Shown one piece after another: positions 1 through 11,867 of a stretch of 64,000 nt of DNA. The notes under the pieces are model-generated. The model saw only the letters and a program-made list of their open reading frames with translations, made no database searches and was not told the origin of the DNA. Origin of the DNA: Uloborus plumipes (Eukaryota > Arthropoda > Arachnida > Araneae > Uloboridae); contig JAXGGA010002192.1 of NCBI GenBank assembly GCA_038373865.1, forward strand, positions 62,001-126,000, in the 5' to 3' direction. The translations under genes were made by a program, and so were the position numbers. Numbering within the stretch: the stretch's first letter is position 1; each line of letters opens with the position of its first letter.

Positions 1-89
1 TATCCATCGCTCATACCATTTCACCAGTTTTATCAGTGAAGTTACTCCATTGCACAGGAGGCAGCTATGCTGCCGCCGCTTTTACAATT

Positions 90-147
90 TGCAAACTCAC
101 GGTAAAAAAAGTATGGTTACACAACTTTTTTTACCGTGAGTTTTGCA
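90..147. repeat. Short imperfect hairpin
   Basis: The arms read GCAAACTCACGGTAAAAAAA and, inverted, TTTTTTTACCGTGAGTTTTG, with a loop of about a dozen bases. A third TTTTTTACCGTG lies near 262-275. It looks like the remains of a small inverted-repeat element. No gene is seen in bases 1-328. Confidence 0.5.
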
Positions 148-328
148 TCTTCGTATAATCTGAAAAAAAATGGTCTGGTCAATAACTGTTAAAAAACTTT
201 CCACAAATTCTCGTAACTGGCTGTTACAATTTTAACGTTGATTTTAGACACACATGTTACACAAGTTTTTTACCGTGCATGCTCAATATGTGTATAATAT
301 TATATAGTACATTAAGGGGGGTATACAT

Positions 329-1378
329 TAGGGATGCACAGATAAGCAAATTGGCAGATTGCCGATTAATTGGCGAAGCCGATTAATGATCAGAATTATT
401 ATTTTTAACATTACAAATTTCACTATCACTGTTTTTTCTTCTCTTTCTTTATCCCGATTTCAGAAAAAGTTATTTCTGAAAAAAAATTTGTTTTTCGCCA
501 ATTTTCCCAAAATACATAATTTCAAAATTTTATTAAATTTCTTTGAACCAATTTTTATATTTTTGTAAATAAAATTACATAAACACCCTAGAAAAGAAAA
601 TTATTTAAAAAATTAGGGGGGAACTGTGCTGCGCACTTTAATTTAGGGGTGTTCTTAATTTAAATTTATTTTTCAATTATAAAGTAGTCATTTCATTCAA
701 GATTTTTATTATTTCTAAATTACAGGTTATCTAAAAGCATTTAGCTAAGGAGAAAAGTATCGACACATGAAAAATGTTGCTACATTGTCAATTAAGTATG
801 TTTATTCAAAATGGGAATAGTAAATTATTGAATCATTTATATCAACTGTGAGAATTATTTATTATTATTATTACTATTTTGTACTTCATTCTTTGAATTA
901 TTATTATTATTTTTACTTACTACACTACACTTTCGTACTCCATTTTATACTTGTGCTTGCAGAAAATTATTTATTTCTTGTTCTTAAATTTACCCACCGG
1001 TAGTTTCTTGTTCGAGCAACCCTGAAGTAATTTGTTTTTAAACATCTGACTGATTGTAAATTAAATGAAATATTAATGCTTTCGTAATCCAATTTAAAAG
1101 AACAGGGATTTAACAGAGGGTTGTCTTTTAATGTTCCAAATAGTTTTACGCAAAAACATTTGCTTTGTTTTTACTCTGCACACTTTCATACTACATGTTA
1201 TTGAAAGGCTTGCAGAAAATTACATTTTTTTACTGTTAATATGACTAATTATATAGTTTCTTGGTGAAGGTATACTTTAATCGGTAATATTTAAAAAATA
1301 TTTTTTTCGCCGATCAATCGGCAAGGTGGCCGATTATGACCGATTAAGCGGTAATGCCAATTAATGGGCGAATCCCTA
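329..1378. mobile_element. Non-autonomous hAT-type element with 8-bp target duplication
   Basis: The left end begins TAGGGATGCAC and the right end, read inward, begins TAGGGATTCGCCC. Both fit the YARNG terminal pattern of hAT transposons. The flanks are GTATACAT (321-328) and GTATACAA (1379-1386), an 8-bp duplication with one difference. Subterminal sequence on both sides repeats the short word CCGATTAA and its variants (CCGATTAATTGG at the left; CCGATTATGACCGATTAAGCGG at the right shares only the first part), which may be transposase-binding sites. No transposase reading frame is present, so it would depend on an enzyme supplied elsewhere. The interior is AT-rich and featureless. The superfamily call rests on duplication length and terminal bases only. 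Confidence 0.8.
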
Positions 1379-1474
1379 GTATACAATTTGGGGTTGAGGG
1401 TTTTATAATCGGCAAAAAAGGTTCCTGCGATGTTAAAAAATTAGAAACTAGGAAGTGTAAATGCGCGTGTAACT

Positions 1475-1727
1475 GAAGGGGCAAGTGGATAAAGGTGATA
1501 TATGACAATTTTTGAAAAACACACTTTTTACCATGGATGAAGGTAATAAGGTAATATTTCTTTTTTTGAAAGCTTTTTCTACAAATGAAAAAAAATTGTC
1601 ATATATTACCTTTATTCACTTGCCACTTCCATTGTGTTTGTGACACAATTGAATATACACTAATTTGAATTTGTGTAAATCGGCGAAATTCAAATGTCAC
1701 ATATCACCTTTATACACTTACCCCTTC
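1475..1727. mobile_element. 253-bp MITE with phrase-like terminal repeats and AACT flanks
   Basis: The ends are GAAGGGGCAAGTGGATAAAG and, inverted, GAAGGGGTAAGTGTATAAAG, each continuing into GGTGATATRTGACA. A third, inverted copy of the phrase lies internally at about 1598-1630. AACT is found directly outside both ends (1471-1474 and 1728-1731), consistent with a 4-bp target duplication, although four bases can match by chance. There is no coding sequence. Confidence 0.65.
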
Positions 1728-1731
1728 AACT

Positions 1732-2785
1732 CTTTTTGATACTTTAACTCAACATTCTAGTGCCCTCATATTTTTATACTACAGTGTTGAGGAAAAAAAA
1801 AACGTGAGCTAAAAGAAAAAAAAACGTCTAGTCGAAACTGATGGACTTGCAGTAGTTATTTGTAGTAATTACATTTCATTACTTCTTCCAGATTAAGCGT
1901 TTTAGCTCAAGAAATAACCAATTTAGTTTCGTTATTGCTCAGCTGAGTAAAGCAACATTCCTTTTTTAAGCAAGGAATGGATGAGAAGAAATCATTATTT
2001 CTCTAGCTAATTATATTTTGTTTTGATGTTAGGGGATAATTTTAAAGGTTAACAAATTTTACTTACTCTCGAGTGGTTTTTAGGATGGTACTAATGAGAA
2101 AAGAATATATACTGAACTGTATATAAACAAAATACCCATTTTTAATACTTTGGAATGTCTGTGTTTTGTAAATAATAATTTTTACATTGCTACGAGTCCA
2201 GCAAAACGTCAAGCTTTCTTTCATTACTGATACGGTTCTTGTGAAAACGCAGCAATTTTATTTACAAATAAGTACAAGAAGGTCGATCACAAGTACTAAA
2301 ACAGCGATAGTAATTAAGCAAATTTTACTAAATACCATACACACATTTTCATCCAAATACGCTAAAATACTTAGTCAAGATCGCAGAGTAAATAATGCGC
2401 AATAGTAGAATTAAAACAAGCTCTCCAGCACACAGCTGGCTGTATAAAGGGACCAGATAAGGCAGCAGTTTCAACCTAAAATTTGATTTTTTACTTTTTT
2501 TATACCATAGTTTAAACTTTATATAAAAGTTTAAACTTTTATCTTTTCAACAATACATTAATTTTATCGGATGTCTGTGCATCCATAAGCTCAGAATTTT
2601 TTTGCATTGATAAAGGCGTTCCTTGTAACGCCGAAACACGTGTCTGCAGTATCCCTGCTTATTTGTGCCTCCTCAACTTTGTATTTTTCTCTATATAACA
2701 CTTGTTTACAAAAAAAAAACAGAGCATCAGATATTTTTGTTCCTTCAAAAGCATTCACTATGCTTATCACATAAATGAAATCTTT
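1732..2785. other. AT-rich sequence without recognised gene
   Basis: Only short open frames occur here, none with a recognisable domain or biased composition. I see no terminal repeats or RNA gene. Confidence 0.6.
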
Positions 2786-3079
2786 AAATGAGGGATTCCA
2801 TACCAACTCACCTGACGGGGGTTGCACGACCGACTCGGATTCTCTTTAAATTTGGTATACAGGTTGATCATATAGAGGCATGGAAAAGTCCAAATTTTTA
2901 GGTTCCGCTAAGAATCTCAGAAAATGTATCTCAGAAGAAAGGCGGAGCAGGAACCTAAAAATTTGGACTTTTTCATGCCTCTATGTAATCAACCTGTATA
3001 CCAAATTTAAAGAAAATCCGAGTTGGTCGTGTACAACTAACTTTTCTTTTTTTAGGTGAGTTGGTATGGAATCACTCAA
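2786..3079. mobile_element. Small fold-back element (~290 bp)
   Basis: The two halves are long near-perfect inverted copies. The outer ends carry GATTCCATACCAACTCACCT and its complement. The inner arms (about 2838-2912 and 2953-3030) share, inverted, the stretch containing GGTATACAGGTTGAT and TCCAAATTTTTAGGTTCC. About 40 bp separates the arms. No protein is encoded. The terminal word GATTCCATACC resembles the ends of the larger palindrome at 32686 (GGGTCATTCCATTTTAAATC), so the two may belong to related families. Confidence 0.7.
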
Positions 3080-3348
3080 ATGCGTTTTTTTTGAAACAGG
3101 AATTTTCAAGTCCATGTTTCTCAATAACTATCAAACCTACATTGCCAATTTTTTAATGACGCTTATATGCTGTAGTTTTTTTTACATTTAACTCAAGGGT
3201 TTGACGATTCATTAATATATATTTTTTATAGAGTCAAAAATTATCAAAATTGCTAATTTAAAATTGCTTTTGTGAGTTAAATATTAAATATATAATTTTA
3301 CTCCCACTTAGAGAGAAAAGACAGGTTAAGAGCCATTATTTTGAAATT

Positions 3349-6175
3349 CGGACAAGGTGTGGCAGTCGACCATTTTTGATTTTTCTCATTTTTTTATACG
3401 TTAAAGTAGGTCATGAGAAATGAACATTCTGAAGTTTGTAGCCCCCCAAAAAAATTTTGTTCGCTCGGTAAAAATTCCCAAAGTTTGATGTTATGCAGCG
3501 CTTTTTTGGTAAAACAGCTGAAAGACGCATTTCAGTGCGCTGTAGTTTTTTACAGAAACGCCACCCTATGGTTATGTTTACATTTATTGATTGTACAATG
3601 TGTAGTTATGAGGACCCCATAGTTATTTGGGTTGGGGTGTGTTGCTTTCTTTAGTTAAGGGGCCGCAAAGTATGGTTTTTAGACCATTTTCGCTCGACTT
3701 TGAACTGCGTTATTTCCCCCCTAAAAGCAACCCCCTGAAATTTTTTTAACATATACTGAAAATTTATACTATAAAGAGAATATGTGGCACGAAAATTGTT
3801 TAATATCTCATTGCTTTGAAGAGAAAAAGACTTAGACATTTTTCAAATTTTCAAAATTTGCGGTTTTTTGATCGCATTTAACTCAAAACAGCAACTCTAG
3901 GAAAAAAAAGCTTTTATGGATTATGGAACCCACAGATGTGTAGAATAACGTAAAAAAGAAAGTTGCGTGGGGTCTCGTCTCGTTTTCAAGAAAATATTTT
4001 TTTTTGTAGCTCATTTTAATGCTTTTTTCTCATAGTAAAATGTGTCCATCAAGTAGGTCAGATCTGCTGAAACTCTAAGTATATAGTAATGACATATTTA
4101 AATTTGTATAGGGAAAGAGAAAAAGACTAAAAACACTTAATTTTGTCTAAATTTTTTATAATTTTTAGTTTTTTAATTGCAATTAACTCAAAAAACGTGA
4201 AATCCTGAGACTATTATTGAATGCACATATTACTAGCTTTGAAATATTGGAAAAAGTAAATTCGGTGAGGTATCTTCAGATGCATTCTAGTGGGGAGTCA
4301 CAGTGACCTTCCGAAAAATTTCATGATCGAAAAATTTTACTGATGATTCGGCAAAGTTGGAAACAATACTGCAACATTGAACTTTTCTATTTATTTATTT
4401 TTTACATGTTATGATTATTTTTTTATATTATATGATACCTGCATATGTGTAAAACGACGTACAAAATAAAGCGGCCAGGGGTCTCTTCTAGTTTTACAGA
4501 AAAAAAATGTAGCAGATTTTAATACGTTCTCCCGTAGTAAAATGTGTCCAGTATGTAGGTCAGATCTGCTAAAACTTAAAATATATGATAATAATTTATG
4601 TATCTGTGTATGGTAATTTTTGAGTGAAAAGTAATAGTGAAAAAGAATCACAGCATTTAATTGTGTCTGAATTTTTAGAACTTTTAGCTTCTTATTGCAA
4701 TTATATCAAAAAACGATAAATCGTTACTGAGGGAATTATTGAATTTACATGTTACTAGCTGGCAATGACTGGAAATATTCGAAAAGTAAATACTGTGAGG
4801 TATTTTTAGAGGCTCCCCAATGGGAAGTCAAAGGAGGTCACTGTGACCTCCAGAAAAATTTCATATTCGGAAAATTTTTCTGAAGATTCAGCAACTTTAG
4901 AAACAATACTGCAACATAGAAATTTTCTATTTATTTATTTATTTTTTACATGTGGGCTTGATCGTATTTTATCATTCGGAAAAATTGGGAAATTCCTTTG
5001 GCAAATTAAGAACATCTTCTTGAGAAGTATAAGATACTCATGGGCACTGGAACTTAAATTTTTACAGAATACGATCAAGCACACGTGAGAAAAATGTATC
5101 ATTAAAAACTCTCAATGTTGCAATAGTTTCCAAATATGCCGAATCGTCAGCAAAATTTTTCGATCATGAAATTTTTCGGGAGGTCACTGTGACCTCCCAC
5201 TAGAATACATCTGAAGATACCTCACCGAATTTACTTTTTCCAATATTTCAAAGCTAGTAATATGTGCATTCAATAATAGTCTCAGGATTTCACGTTTTTT
5301 GAGTTAATTGCAATTAAAAAACTAAAAATTATAAAAAATTTAGACAAAATTAAGTGTTTTTAGTCTTTTTCTCTTTCCCTATACAAATTTAAATATGTCA
5401 TTACTATATACTTAGAGTTTCAGCAGATCTGACCTACTTGATGGACACATTTTACTATGAGAAAAAAGCATTAAAATGAGCTACAAAAAAAATTATTTTC
5501 TTGAAAACGAGACGAGACCCCACGCAACTTTCTTTTTTACGTTATTCTACACATCTGTAGGTTCCATAATCCATAAAAGCTTTTTTTCCCTAGAGTTGCT
5601 GTTTTGAGTTAAATGCGATCAAAAAACCGCAAATTTTGAAAATTTGAAAAATGTCGAAGTCTTTTTCTCTTCAAAGCAATGAGATATTAAACAATTTTCG
5701 TACCACATATTCTCTTTATAGTATAAATTTTCAGTATATGTTAAAAAAATTTCAGGGGGTTGCTTTTAGGGGGGAAATAACGCAGTTCAAAGTCGAGCGA
5801 AAATGGTCTAAAAACCATACTTTGCGGCCCCTTAACTAAAGAAAGCAACACACCCCAACCCAAATAACTGTGGGGTCCTCATAACTACACATTGTACAAT
5901 CAATAAATGTAAACATAACCATTGGGTGGCGTTTCTGTTAAAAACTACAGCGCACTGAAATGCGTCTTTCAGCCGTTTTACCAAAAAAGCGCTGCATAAC
6001 GTCAAACTTTGGGAATTTTTACCGAGCGAACGAAATTTTTTTGGGGGGCTACAAACTTCAGAATGTTCATTTCTCATGACCTACTTTGACATATAAAAAA
6101 ATGAGGAAAATCAAAAATGGTCACTGCCAAAATTTCCCTTTTGTGTTCGATTTTCAAAATAATGGCTCTTAAAGT
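3349..6175. repeat. ~2.8-kb palindromic fold-back with internally duplicated arm
   Basis: The left arm runs inward from about 3349 and the right arm is its inverted copy ending near 6145-6175. A 62-codon open stretch at 3651-3839 (-) and its inverted copy at 5651-5839 (+) differ at one residue, so the arms are still very alike. Close to the centre, TGTGGGCTTGATCGTATTT (about 4951-4969) pairs with AATACGATCAAGCACACG (about 5068-5085). The left arm carries a roughly 540-bp tandem duplication (about 3870-4411 and 4412-4951, diverged) that the right arm lacks. Both arms contain only short, lysine- and phenylalanine-rich open frames that I take to be chance. No terminal duplication could be fixed. 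It is probably a fold-back transposon. Confidence 0.75.
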
Positions 6176-6640
6176 GTGTAAAACATGCTATTCTCACATG
6201 TGTGAAAATTTCTTAGATCTCTCTTTCACCACTTAAGAGAAAAAGATACGTAAAATTGGTGAATTTAACATGGCGTTGGGGCTTACCCAGTCCCTTTAAC
6301 TAGACTAGACCGTCATGGAGCGACTTCTTTTATATAGCATTCAATGAATATTCCACTACATCCAAAAGGCACCTTTTGAGCCTTTCGAATACAAGTTACA
6401 GGGGGTTATTAATTCATTAAAAGGTTGAAGATAGTAATTAAGGTTTAAAATGTCGCCAAACTTGGCGAGTTCTTGACAGATTGCGTCAAACATTTGAAAA
6501 CAAAATATGCTTAGCATAAGCTAACTAAATACTGTAGTTGGCATCAGTAGATCTCAACTAATAATTAAATTGTTTATTACAAAAACTGTCACTGTATAAC
6601 AATAAAAGGTATTTTTGATTAACCATAAAGTATTACAATA
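6176..6640. other. Intergenic sequence
   Basis: No gene or recognised repeat was seen. The word GGCGTTGGGGCTTACCC at about 6271-6287 might be the outer end of the preceding palindrome, but no partner was found on the left. Confidence 0.5.
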
Positions 6641-6642
6641 TA

Positions 6643-7963
6643 GGGGAGACTGGGTACGGTTGTGACAATTTTCCTTTGCTCCCACATAGATCCCTTAGCA
6701 ATGAATGGGAGCTGGTTTAAAGTCATTTTTATGTTAAAGTGTTTATTTGCCTGCTTATAAACACTAAAATTTTCTCCCTAAGTACAATAGTTAACTCACA
6801 GGACCAAATTAAACAAAAAAGGAAAAAATGTCACAACCTACCCCACCCCAGGGGCGGTTGTGACAGTGCTTGGGGTCGGTTGTGACAAGTTCAAAAATAC
6901 AGCAAAACAGTCTAGATCACTTTTAATTTCAAGTAATATTAAACGTAATTCAACATAACCTTCATCTGGGAAAGTTTAACATTTAACAATGTGTCTCGTT
7001 CAGTTGAAGTAGCCTTATACCAAGTAGCCTTATATCAGGTTTTTGGAATTTCGAAACGTTTGTTTTGGCAACATTATGCATATCCTGTGGGTCATAACCG
7101 TGTCTGTTCATAACAATTCTAAAGTATCAAAGACAGATTCCACATTTATTTGTTTTATTGAAGCTTGTTACTCTTGAAAGGCTAGTTGCATGAGCTACAC
7201 GAACAGACGTGAAACATTTCTATTCATAAATGAACGGAACCATTTCTCAGTAGCCATTTTACTCTCATATCTGCTTTCAGCGTATATGTAAGCTCAAAAG
7301 CACTTTATTATGAGCAATATAACCTATGCACACGTTGTTTTCATTGTGACAGCGCCGGCCGGCTCCATCGCGTTTACGAATGAATGTTTCGTAGCAAAGA
7401 CTTACGATTAACGTTGCATTTCCAAAGCTGTCCGAAAGAAAAAAAAGTTTCACTTCTTTATAAGCTTCTTTATATTTCATTAGGTCACACTGCCCTATTT
7501 CTGTCTTCTCCAAGCGTATTATGGGCATCAAATATGATAAAAACATGTTTTACTCGTGTCACAACCGTCCCCACGCAATTTGTCACAACCGACCCCAATC
7601 CACTACTTTTGAAAACAGCAATCGCCATGGCAATACAAAATAGCCTACATAAAAAGTAATCACTGCTATTTCACTATTAAGGTTCACTACTAACGGGGAG
7701 AAAACTTTCATTTCTCTATCTGTACCCATTCAACAGGAATTACTAAAAGACATCGAACAAAAAAACTTACTTTTGACTGTTAAAAAGTAACCAACCCCTC
7801 TGCTAGCGTTAATGTCGCTCGATGGCTACCGCAATGCTTTGACACACATTCAGACAAACATGCTGATACTCTCTCTCTTCGCTTCAACCAGGTATTAATT
7901 ATGGTTTAGCTAATATGACGACTGTCACAACCGCCCCGCGTCACAACCGTCCGCAGTCTCCCC
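6643..7963. mobile_element. TA-flanked 1.32-kb element with GGTTGTGACA repeats
   Basis: The ends are GGGGAGACTGGGTACGGTTG and, inverted, GGGGAGACTGCGGACGGTTG. They match at 22 of the first 24 bases and sit directly inside TA dinucleotides (6641-6642 and 7964-7965). The phrase GGTTGTGACA or its complement recurs just inside both ends (about 6657, 6848, 6878, then inverted at about 7558, 7581, 7922 and 7939). These are probably transposase-binding repeats. The interior holds only short unrecognised open frames, so the element is non-autonomous. It shares the TA flank and GGG start with the elements at 16635 and 39843. Confidence 0.8.
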
Positions 7964-7965
7964 TA

Positions 7966-8424
7966 TGTATCAAAATTTGATAATTAATATTATATTCATT
8001 GATTTTTAGAGCTGTTCATTTTTGACTGGAATCAACAATACATTTATAAATACATGAATAAAATATTTCTGAACTAGCTGACTTGTAGCGAAGTATTTGC
8101 GCTTAACAGCAGTAATTTAAAAAAAAATCAATGTTTTAACGGCAATTTTAGAAAAAACAGGCAGGGAGTGAATTGTTGTTTTTCGCCGGTTTTAAAGAAA
8201 ATGAAATTATGACTTAATTTCATAGTTTTTTGATGTATTAAGGAAAAAACAACAAAAAAGCGCTATTGAGAAATATACTTCAGGTTAAATTACCATGCAA
8301 AATCAAACATTTTCTTTTCCAGTTTTACTGTGACACTCCAATTGTGGTTTAAAATCCTGAAATAAGTTTAGATTACATATTCTTCGAAATTTTTATGAAA
8401 ATTAACCGGTAAAAGAAAGTCAAT
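7966..8424. other. Intergenic sequence
   Basis: AT-rich, with no gene or repeat recognised. Confidence 0.5.
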
Positions 8425-8512
8425 GAAAAGTGACAAAACCCATATCAGGATCGAACCTACAATATTAGCATTTCTGGTGCAACTCTCCAACCGCGCCACT
8501 TCGTCTTTGTTT
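8425..8512 (-). pseudogene. tRNA-like remnant (SINE head or tRNA pseudogene)
   Basis: On the minus strand there is an A-box-like segment, TGGCGCGGTTGGAGAG, and about 30 bases later a B-box, GGTTCGATCC, at normal tRNA spacing. The anticodon stem and the T stem do not pair properly, so this is not a functional tRNA. It could be the head of a tRNA-derived SINE or a decayed tRNA. No distinct SINE body or A-rich tail is evident. Confidence 0.45.
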
Positions 8513-8719
8513 TCGGACGCTACTCATTAAAGTAATGCGTAATAAAAACAAAAAAAAGTTTTTTTTTACACCAACAACAATTTTTGGATAGTGGGTCTAT
8601 TTTTCGTCAACAGCTGGAAAGATAAGTTTTAACATGAAGTGTAAATCATGTAATTTGATAAAGAAAAAAGAAGTTCTCGCGCGGTAACAGAAAACAGGCT
8701 AGAGAAATAATATATAAGA

Positions 8720-8888
8720 TGCGAATAAAAATTTGAAAATGACTTGTTATTTTTTTCGTTTATCTTTGAGCTATTTATTTTTTGACCGGTATTAACTTTA
8801 TATTTAGGAACTTAGCTGAAATATTACTAGATAGGTGGCGCTGCAAACTGAAAATATTTTATCATTTCATTTTGCCCCGCTATTTCAC
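8720..8888 (-). mobile_element. Fragment of the GGGGCAAAGTG element family
   Basis: On the minus strand this matches the left part of the element at 39843. Shared words include the GCGGGGCAAARTGAAATGAT phrase, the TTTGCAGYGCCACYTATCTAG block and the TTGACCGG/TTGACGGG segment. Neither terminus is preserved. Confidence 0.6.
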
Positions 8889-11067
8889 GATACCATACGC
8901 TCTCCTAGACAAGTTTCAAACAAGTACTTTCATTATGAGTAAGAAACGATCTTCCTGAATATTGAAACAATTTTTACCTTGAAAAATATTTCCGAGAAGC
9001 ATCTCCATAATTTCCAGCGGATGCGGCTAGCTAACGGCATTAGCTGCAGCTAATTTAGGAGGCTTTTTATCCAATATTATTCTGGGTGCTCCAGCTTATT
9101 CTCGAATAATTATTTCCGGAAAATGAACCGGGAAAGGTTTCACATTATCTGTTGTCACTTTAATTAGAGAAGAAAACAACAGTCTTCGCAGGAATTTGCT
9201 TTCCAGAAAGGAGATCGCTCCAGTTTTTTTTATTTTCTTTTCTTTATGGTAAGTGAATTCTTAGGTAATACAAAAGAGGATCCTCTGCACTTAAACGAAT
9301 AAAGATTATTAATGCTTGGAATAAATATTTAATCATCGGATTCGTTGGCTCATCGCTTGCAGTAAGGAAGGCGAGTTTTGTTGCAGTATCGGCATCGAGG
9401 AAATATAGAGTGTTAGATTACAAGCAAGTAATAGAATAAAATATGCAGCAGCAACACTGCAAAAAATAAGTTGTTTTTACAGTATAATACTAAAAGCAGA
9501 GATTTCAGAATTAAAAGCAGTTCACTTTGTGTTCAAATGAGTAAAAAACCGAAAAGCGACGTTTAAAAAGATGCGACCTAGCTAAGAACACTCTCGATCA
9601 ACTCTATTTTCAAACGTTTTTTGCTTTTCAAATCGGTCTATCCGTTTAGCCTCTATAGTGCCACAGACAGATACACAGACACGTAACTCCTTGTTGCGTC
9701 GGGGGTAATATTTCTTTTTTAATTCATCCGAAAAAGAAAAGTATTCTTATTGTGTAAGTTGTCTTGAAGAAATAATAGAAATGTCTATTGATGATATTGT
9801 GAATATCAAGTTACAAACCGGCTCGAAATTTTACTGGTTAAAAAGGTATACATTTATGCGCTGAGTGACACATAGAATATAGAAGAAACTATAAAGAAAT
9901 TGTAAGTAGCGATGAAAATAATTAACAGGAATGAGTAAAACATAAACTAAAACAAATAAACATATAAACTTCAAAGCATAATTTTTTTTTGCATTTTTTT
10001 TTTCTTTTTAAAGGTTAATTCTGAGTATTTGTTCTTGAGGAAACTCAACAGATAAGAAAAAAACTGACACCATTAGCGGTGTTTATTCTGAACTAATTGA
10101 ATTTTGGATCAATACATAAAACATGAAAAAGAAAGAAAAAACTAGCTTTGAAATATGTTTAATATATTTGTAAAATAACAAAATTACTATATTCAAGATC
10201 AAAGTCTTCAATCCGTAAACATTCACTAGAAGTAGATTGAGAAAAATATTATTTTTAAAAGACTTGAAAAATAGATGAAAGATATCGTTGTGCAAGACAT
10301 TGAAATATTTCTTTAGATGTAGTGCATACAATTAGCTATATAAAAGAAATCTTCGAGACAAACATTTATTCAGAGCCTGCCCTTTTTAAAACCTTGCATT
10401 GAAAATATCTTCATTCACTGATTTTTTACATTACAGATAATTAGTAAAATTCAAAAAACACAAAATGCTTTCAACAGAGTAATCAAGCACGAAGTGGTAA
10501 ACTTTAAGTCAGCACGAATAGTAAAAGTGGTGTTAGTCAGATTGCATACATTGTGGATGTGATTTTCTTTTACATATTATATATAAGAAAGCAGAATGCA
10601 TAAAACATATGTTTTTCTAGAAAATAGCTTATTTCTACTTGCTAAAAAATGTATAGGAAATAATGAAAACTTTAAATTTACTGTAAAACTGACGCATTGC
10701 TGCAGATAACTTTTTATGATATTTCAAATATTTCCTGTTTCATTAACCTTTTAAATTAACTCTTTTTGAATAGAGATAGCAATAAAAAGTAATAAAACAC
10801 TGAATAACTTAGCGATAGGAACCTTACTATTATATGTAATATTAAGCGAAACAAAGAAATAAGAGGTAACTTTAATGAAAATTGAAATTTCATCATTTTT
10901 GAAAAACGCTTTAAATTTACGACGAATCAACTATTGGATTAACTAACCAGAAAGAAGCTTATTGAGTTTATAAATTTAGTAAATAAGTAAAACAAATGCG
11001 TATACAACATCAAGTTAGAAATTAGAGGTTTTCTATTTCAACTTTATTTGTTATTGATTTGTACGTA
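8889..11067. other. Intergenic sequence with a MITE end and low-complexity AT
   Basis: No gene is recognised. At about 9454-9505 there is one end of the CACTGCAAAAAA MITE family (CACTGCAAAAAATAAGTTG followed by TTTTTACAGTATAATAC) without its partner. Around 9665-9705 is a run of CAGA/CACA units followed by GCGTCGGGGG, which resembles the tail of a dispersed repeat but cannot be assigned. The rest is strongly AT-rich. Confidence 0.5.
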
Positions 11068-11069
11068 TA

Positions 11070-11865
11070 TACACTCAGGCACATTGAAAATAGCGACCCA
11101 AGAAGAAAGCATCGGATTGAAATGAAATTTAATACACATAATGATACAGATGAGAGATTCACTTGATCTCAAAATCTAGACAATTGAACGAATACAGGGT
11201 GTGCAAGGACACAAATACAGATCAACTTCAATAGCGCGTTGGACCACCTCTAGCTGCAATACATGCCGCCACGCAGTCTGGCATTGAGTTGATTAGACGC
11301 CTGATGTTGTCCTGAGGCAGATGGGCCCACAAATTTGTAACAGCCAACTCCAAATCACGCACAGAGTGACACGATGGCATCTGACGTTTTAGCTGATCCC
11401 ACACATGCTCTATAGGGGATAAGTCGGGGGAGCGGGCCGGCCATGGAAGAATCTGAAAATTACGTAGGAAGTCTTGAACAACTCTTGCAGTGTGCGGACG
11501 AGCATTATCTTGCTGGAAAATTGCCCCTGGGAGACCATTTAGGAAAGATCCTACATGGGGTCGAAGAATATCATCAACGTAACGTTGGCCGGTTAAGAAC
11601 CCCCTTCCTGACTTAAACACCATTTCGGCGTGTATGAGCATGGCAGAAAACTTGGATCATTTGCATATCAAATTACGCTGTACTTATTTGCCAAGTTTCG
11701 ACATTGTACGGATTCCCTGTATTTGTCGCTGCTCACCCTGTATTAGTTTAATTGTCTTGATTTTAAGATCAAGTGAGTCTCTCATCTGTATCATTATGTG
11801 TATTAAATTTCATTTCAATCCGACGATTTCTTCTTGGGTCGCTATTTTCAATGTGCCTGAGTGTA
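11070..11865 (-). mobile_element. Internally deleted Tc1-type transposon
   Basis: Long terminal inverted repeats of roughly 140 bp bound the element. The left begins TACACTCAGGCACATTG (11070) and the right is its inverted copy ending at 11865. TA lies just outside both (11068-11069 and 11866-11867), the standard Tc1/mariner duplication. The only coding sequence is the C-terminal half of a transposase, on the minus strand. At 796 bp against the usual 1.3-1.7 kb, it has lost the DNA-binding half and the first catalytic aspartate region. Confidence 0.88.
11228..11641 (-). pseudogene. Tc1-type transposase, C-terminal catalytic half
   Basis: This 137-residue frame is the C-terminal part of a Tc1 (DD34E-type, DDE_3) transposase. 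FQQDNARPHTA at about residues 42-52 carries the second catalytic aspartate. ARSPDLSPIEHVWD at about residues 69-82 carries the catalytic glutamate. It closes with the common RGGPTRY ending. The paired helix-turn-helix DNA-binding region and the first aspartate are absent, so it cannot be an active enzyme. It lies entirely within the inverted repeats of the element at 11070-11865. The frame itself is unbroken, which suggests the deletion is not very old, or that the copy was amplified as a deletion derivative. Confidence 0.88.
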
Positions 11866-11867
11866 TA

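Noticed and set aside
3413..3839. Open frames in the palindrome arms (mirrored at 5651-6077)
   Set aside because: The mirrored copies exist because the arms are duplicates. There are no domain features, and the frames stop at arm differences, so there is no evidence of coding constraint.
7277..7659. Opposed 89- and 91-codon frames inside the TA-flanked element
   Set aside because: They overlap on opposite strands, contain the phrase repeats and show no recognisable motif. They are not a transposase.
8425..8512. A functional tRNA gene on the minus strand
   Set aside because: The A and B boxes are present but the anticodon and T stems do not pair. Kept only as a tRNA-like remnant.
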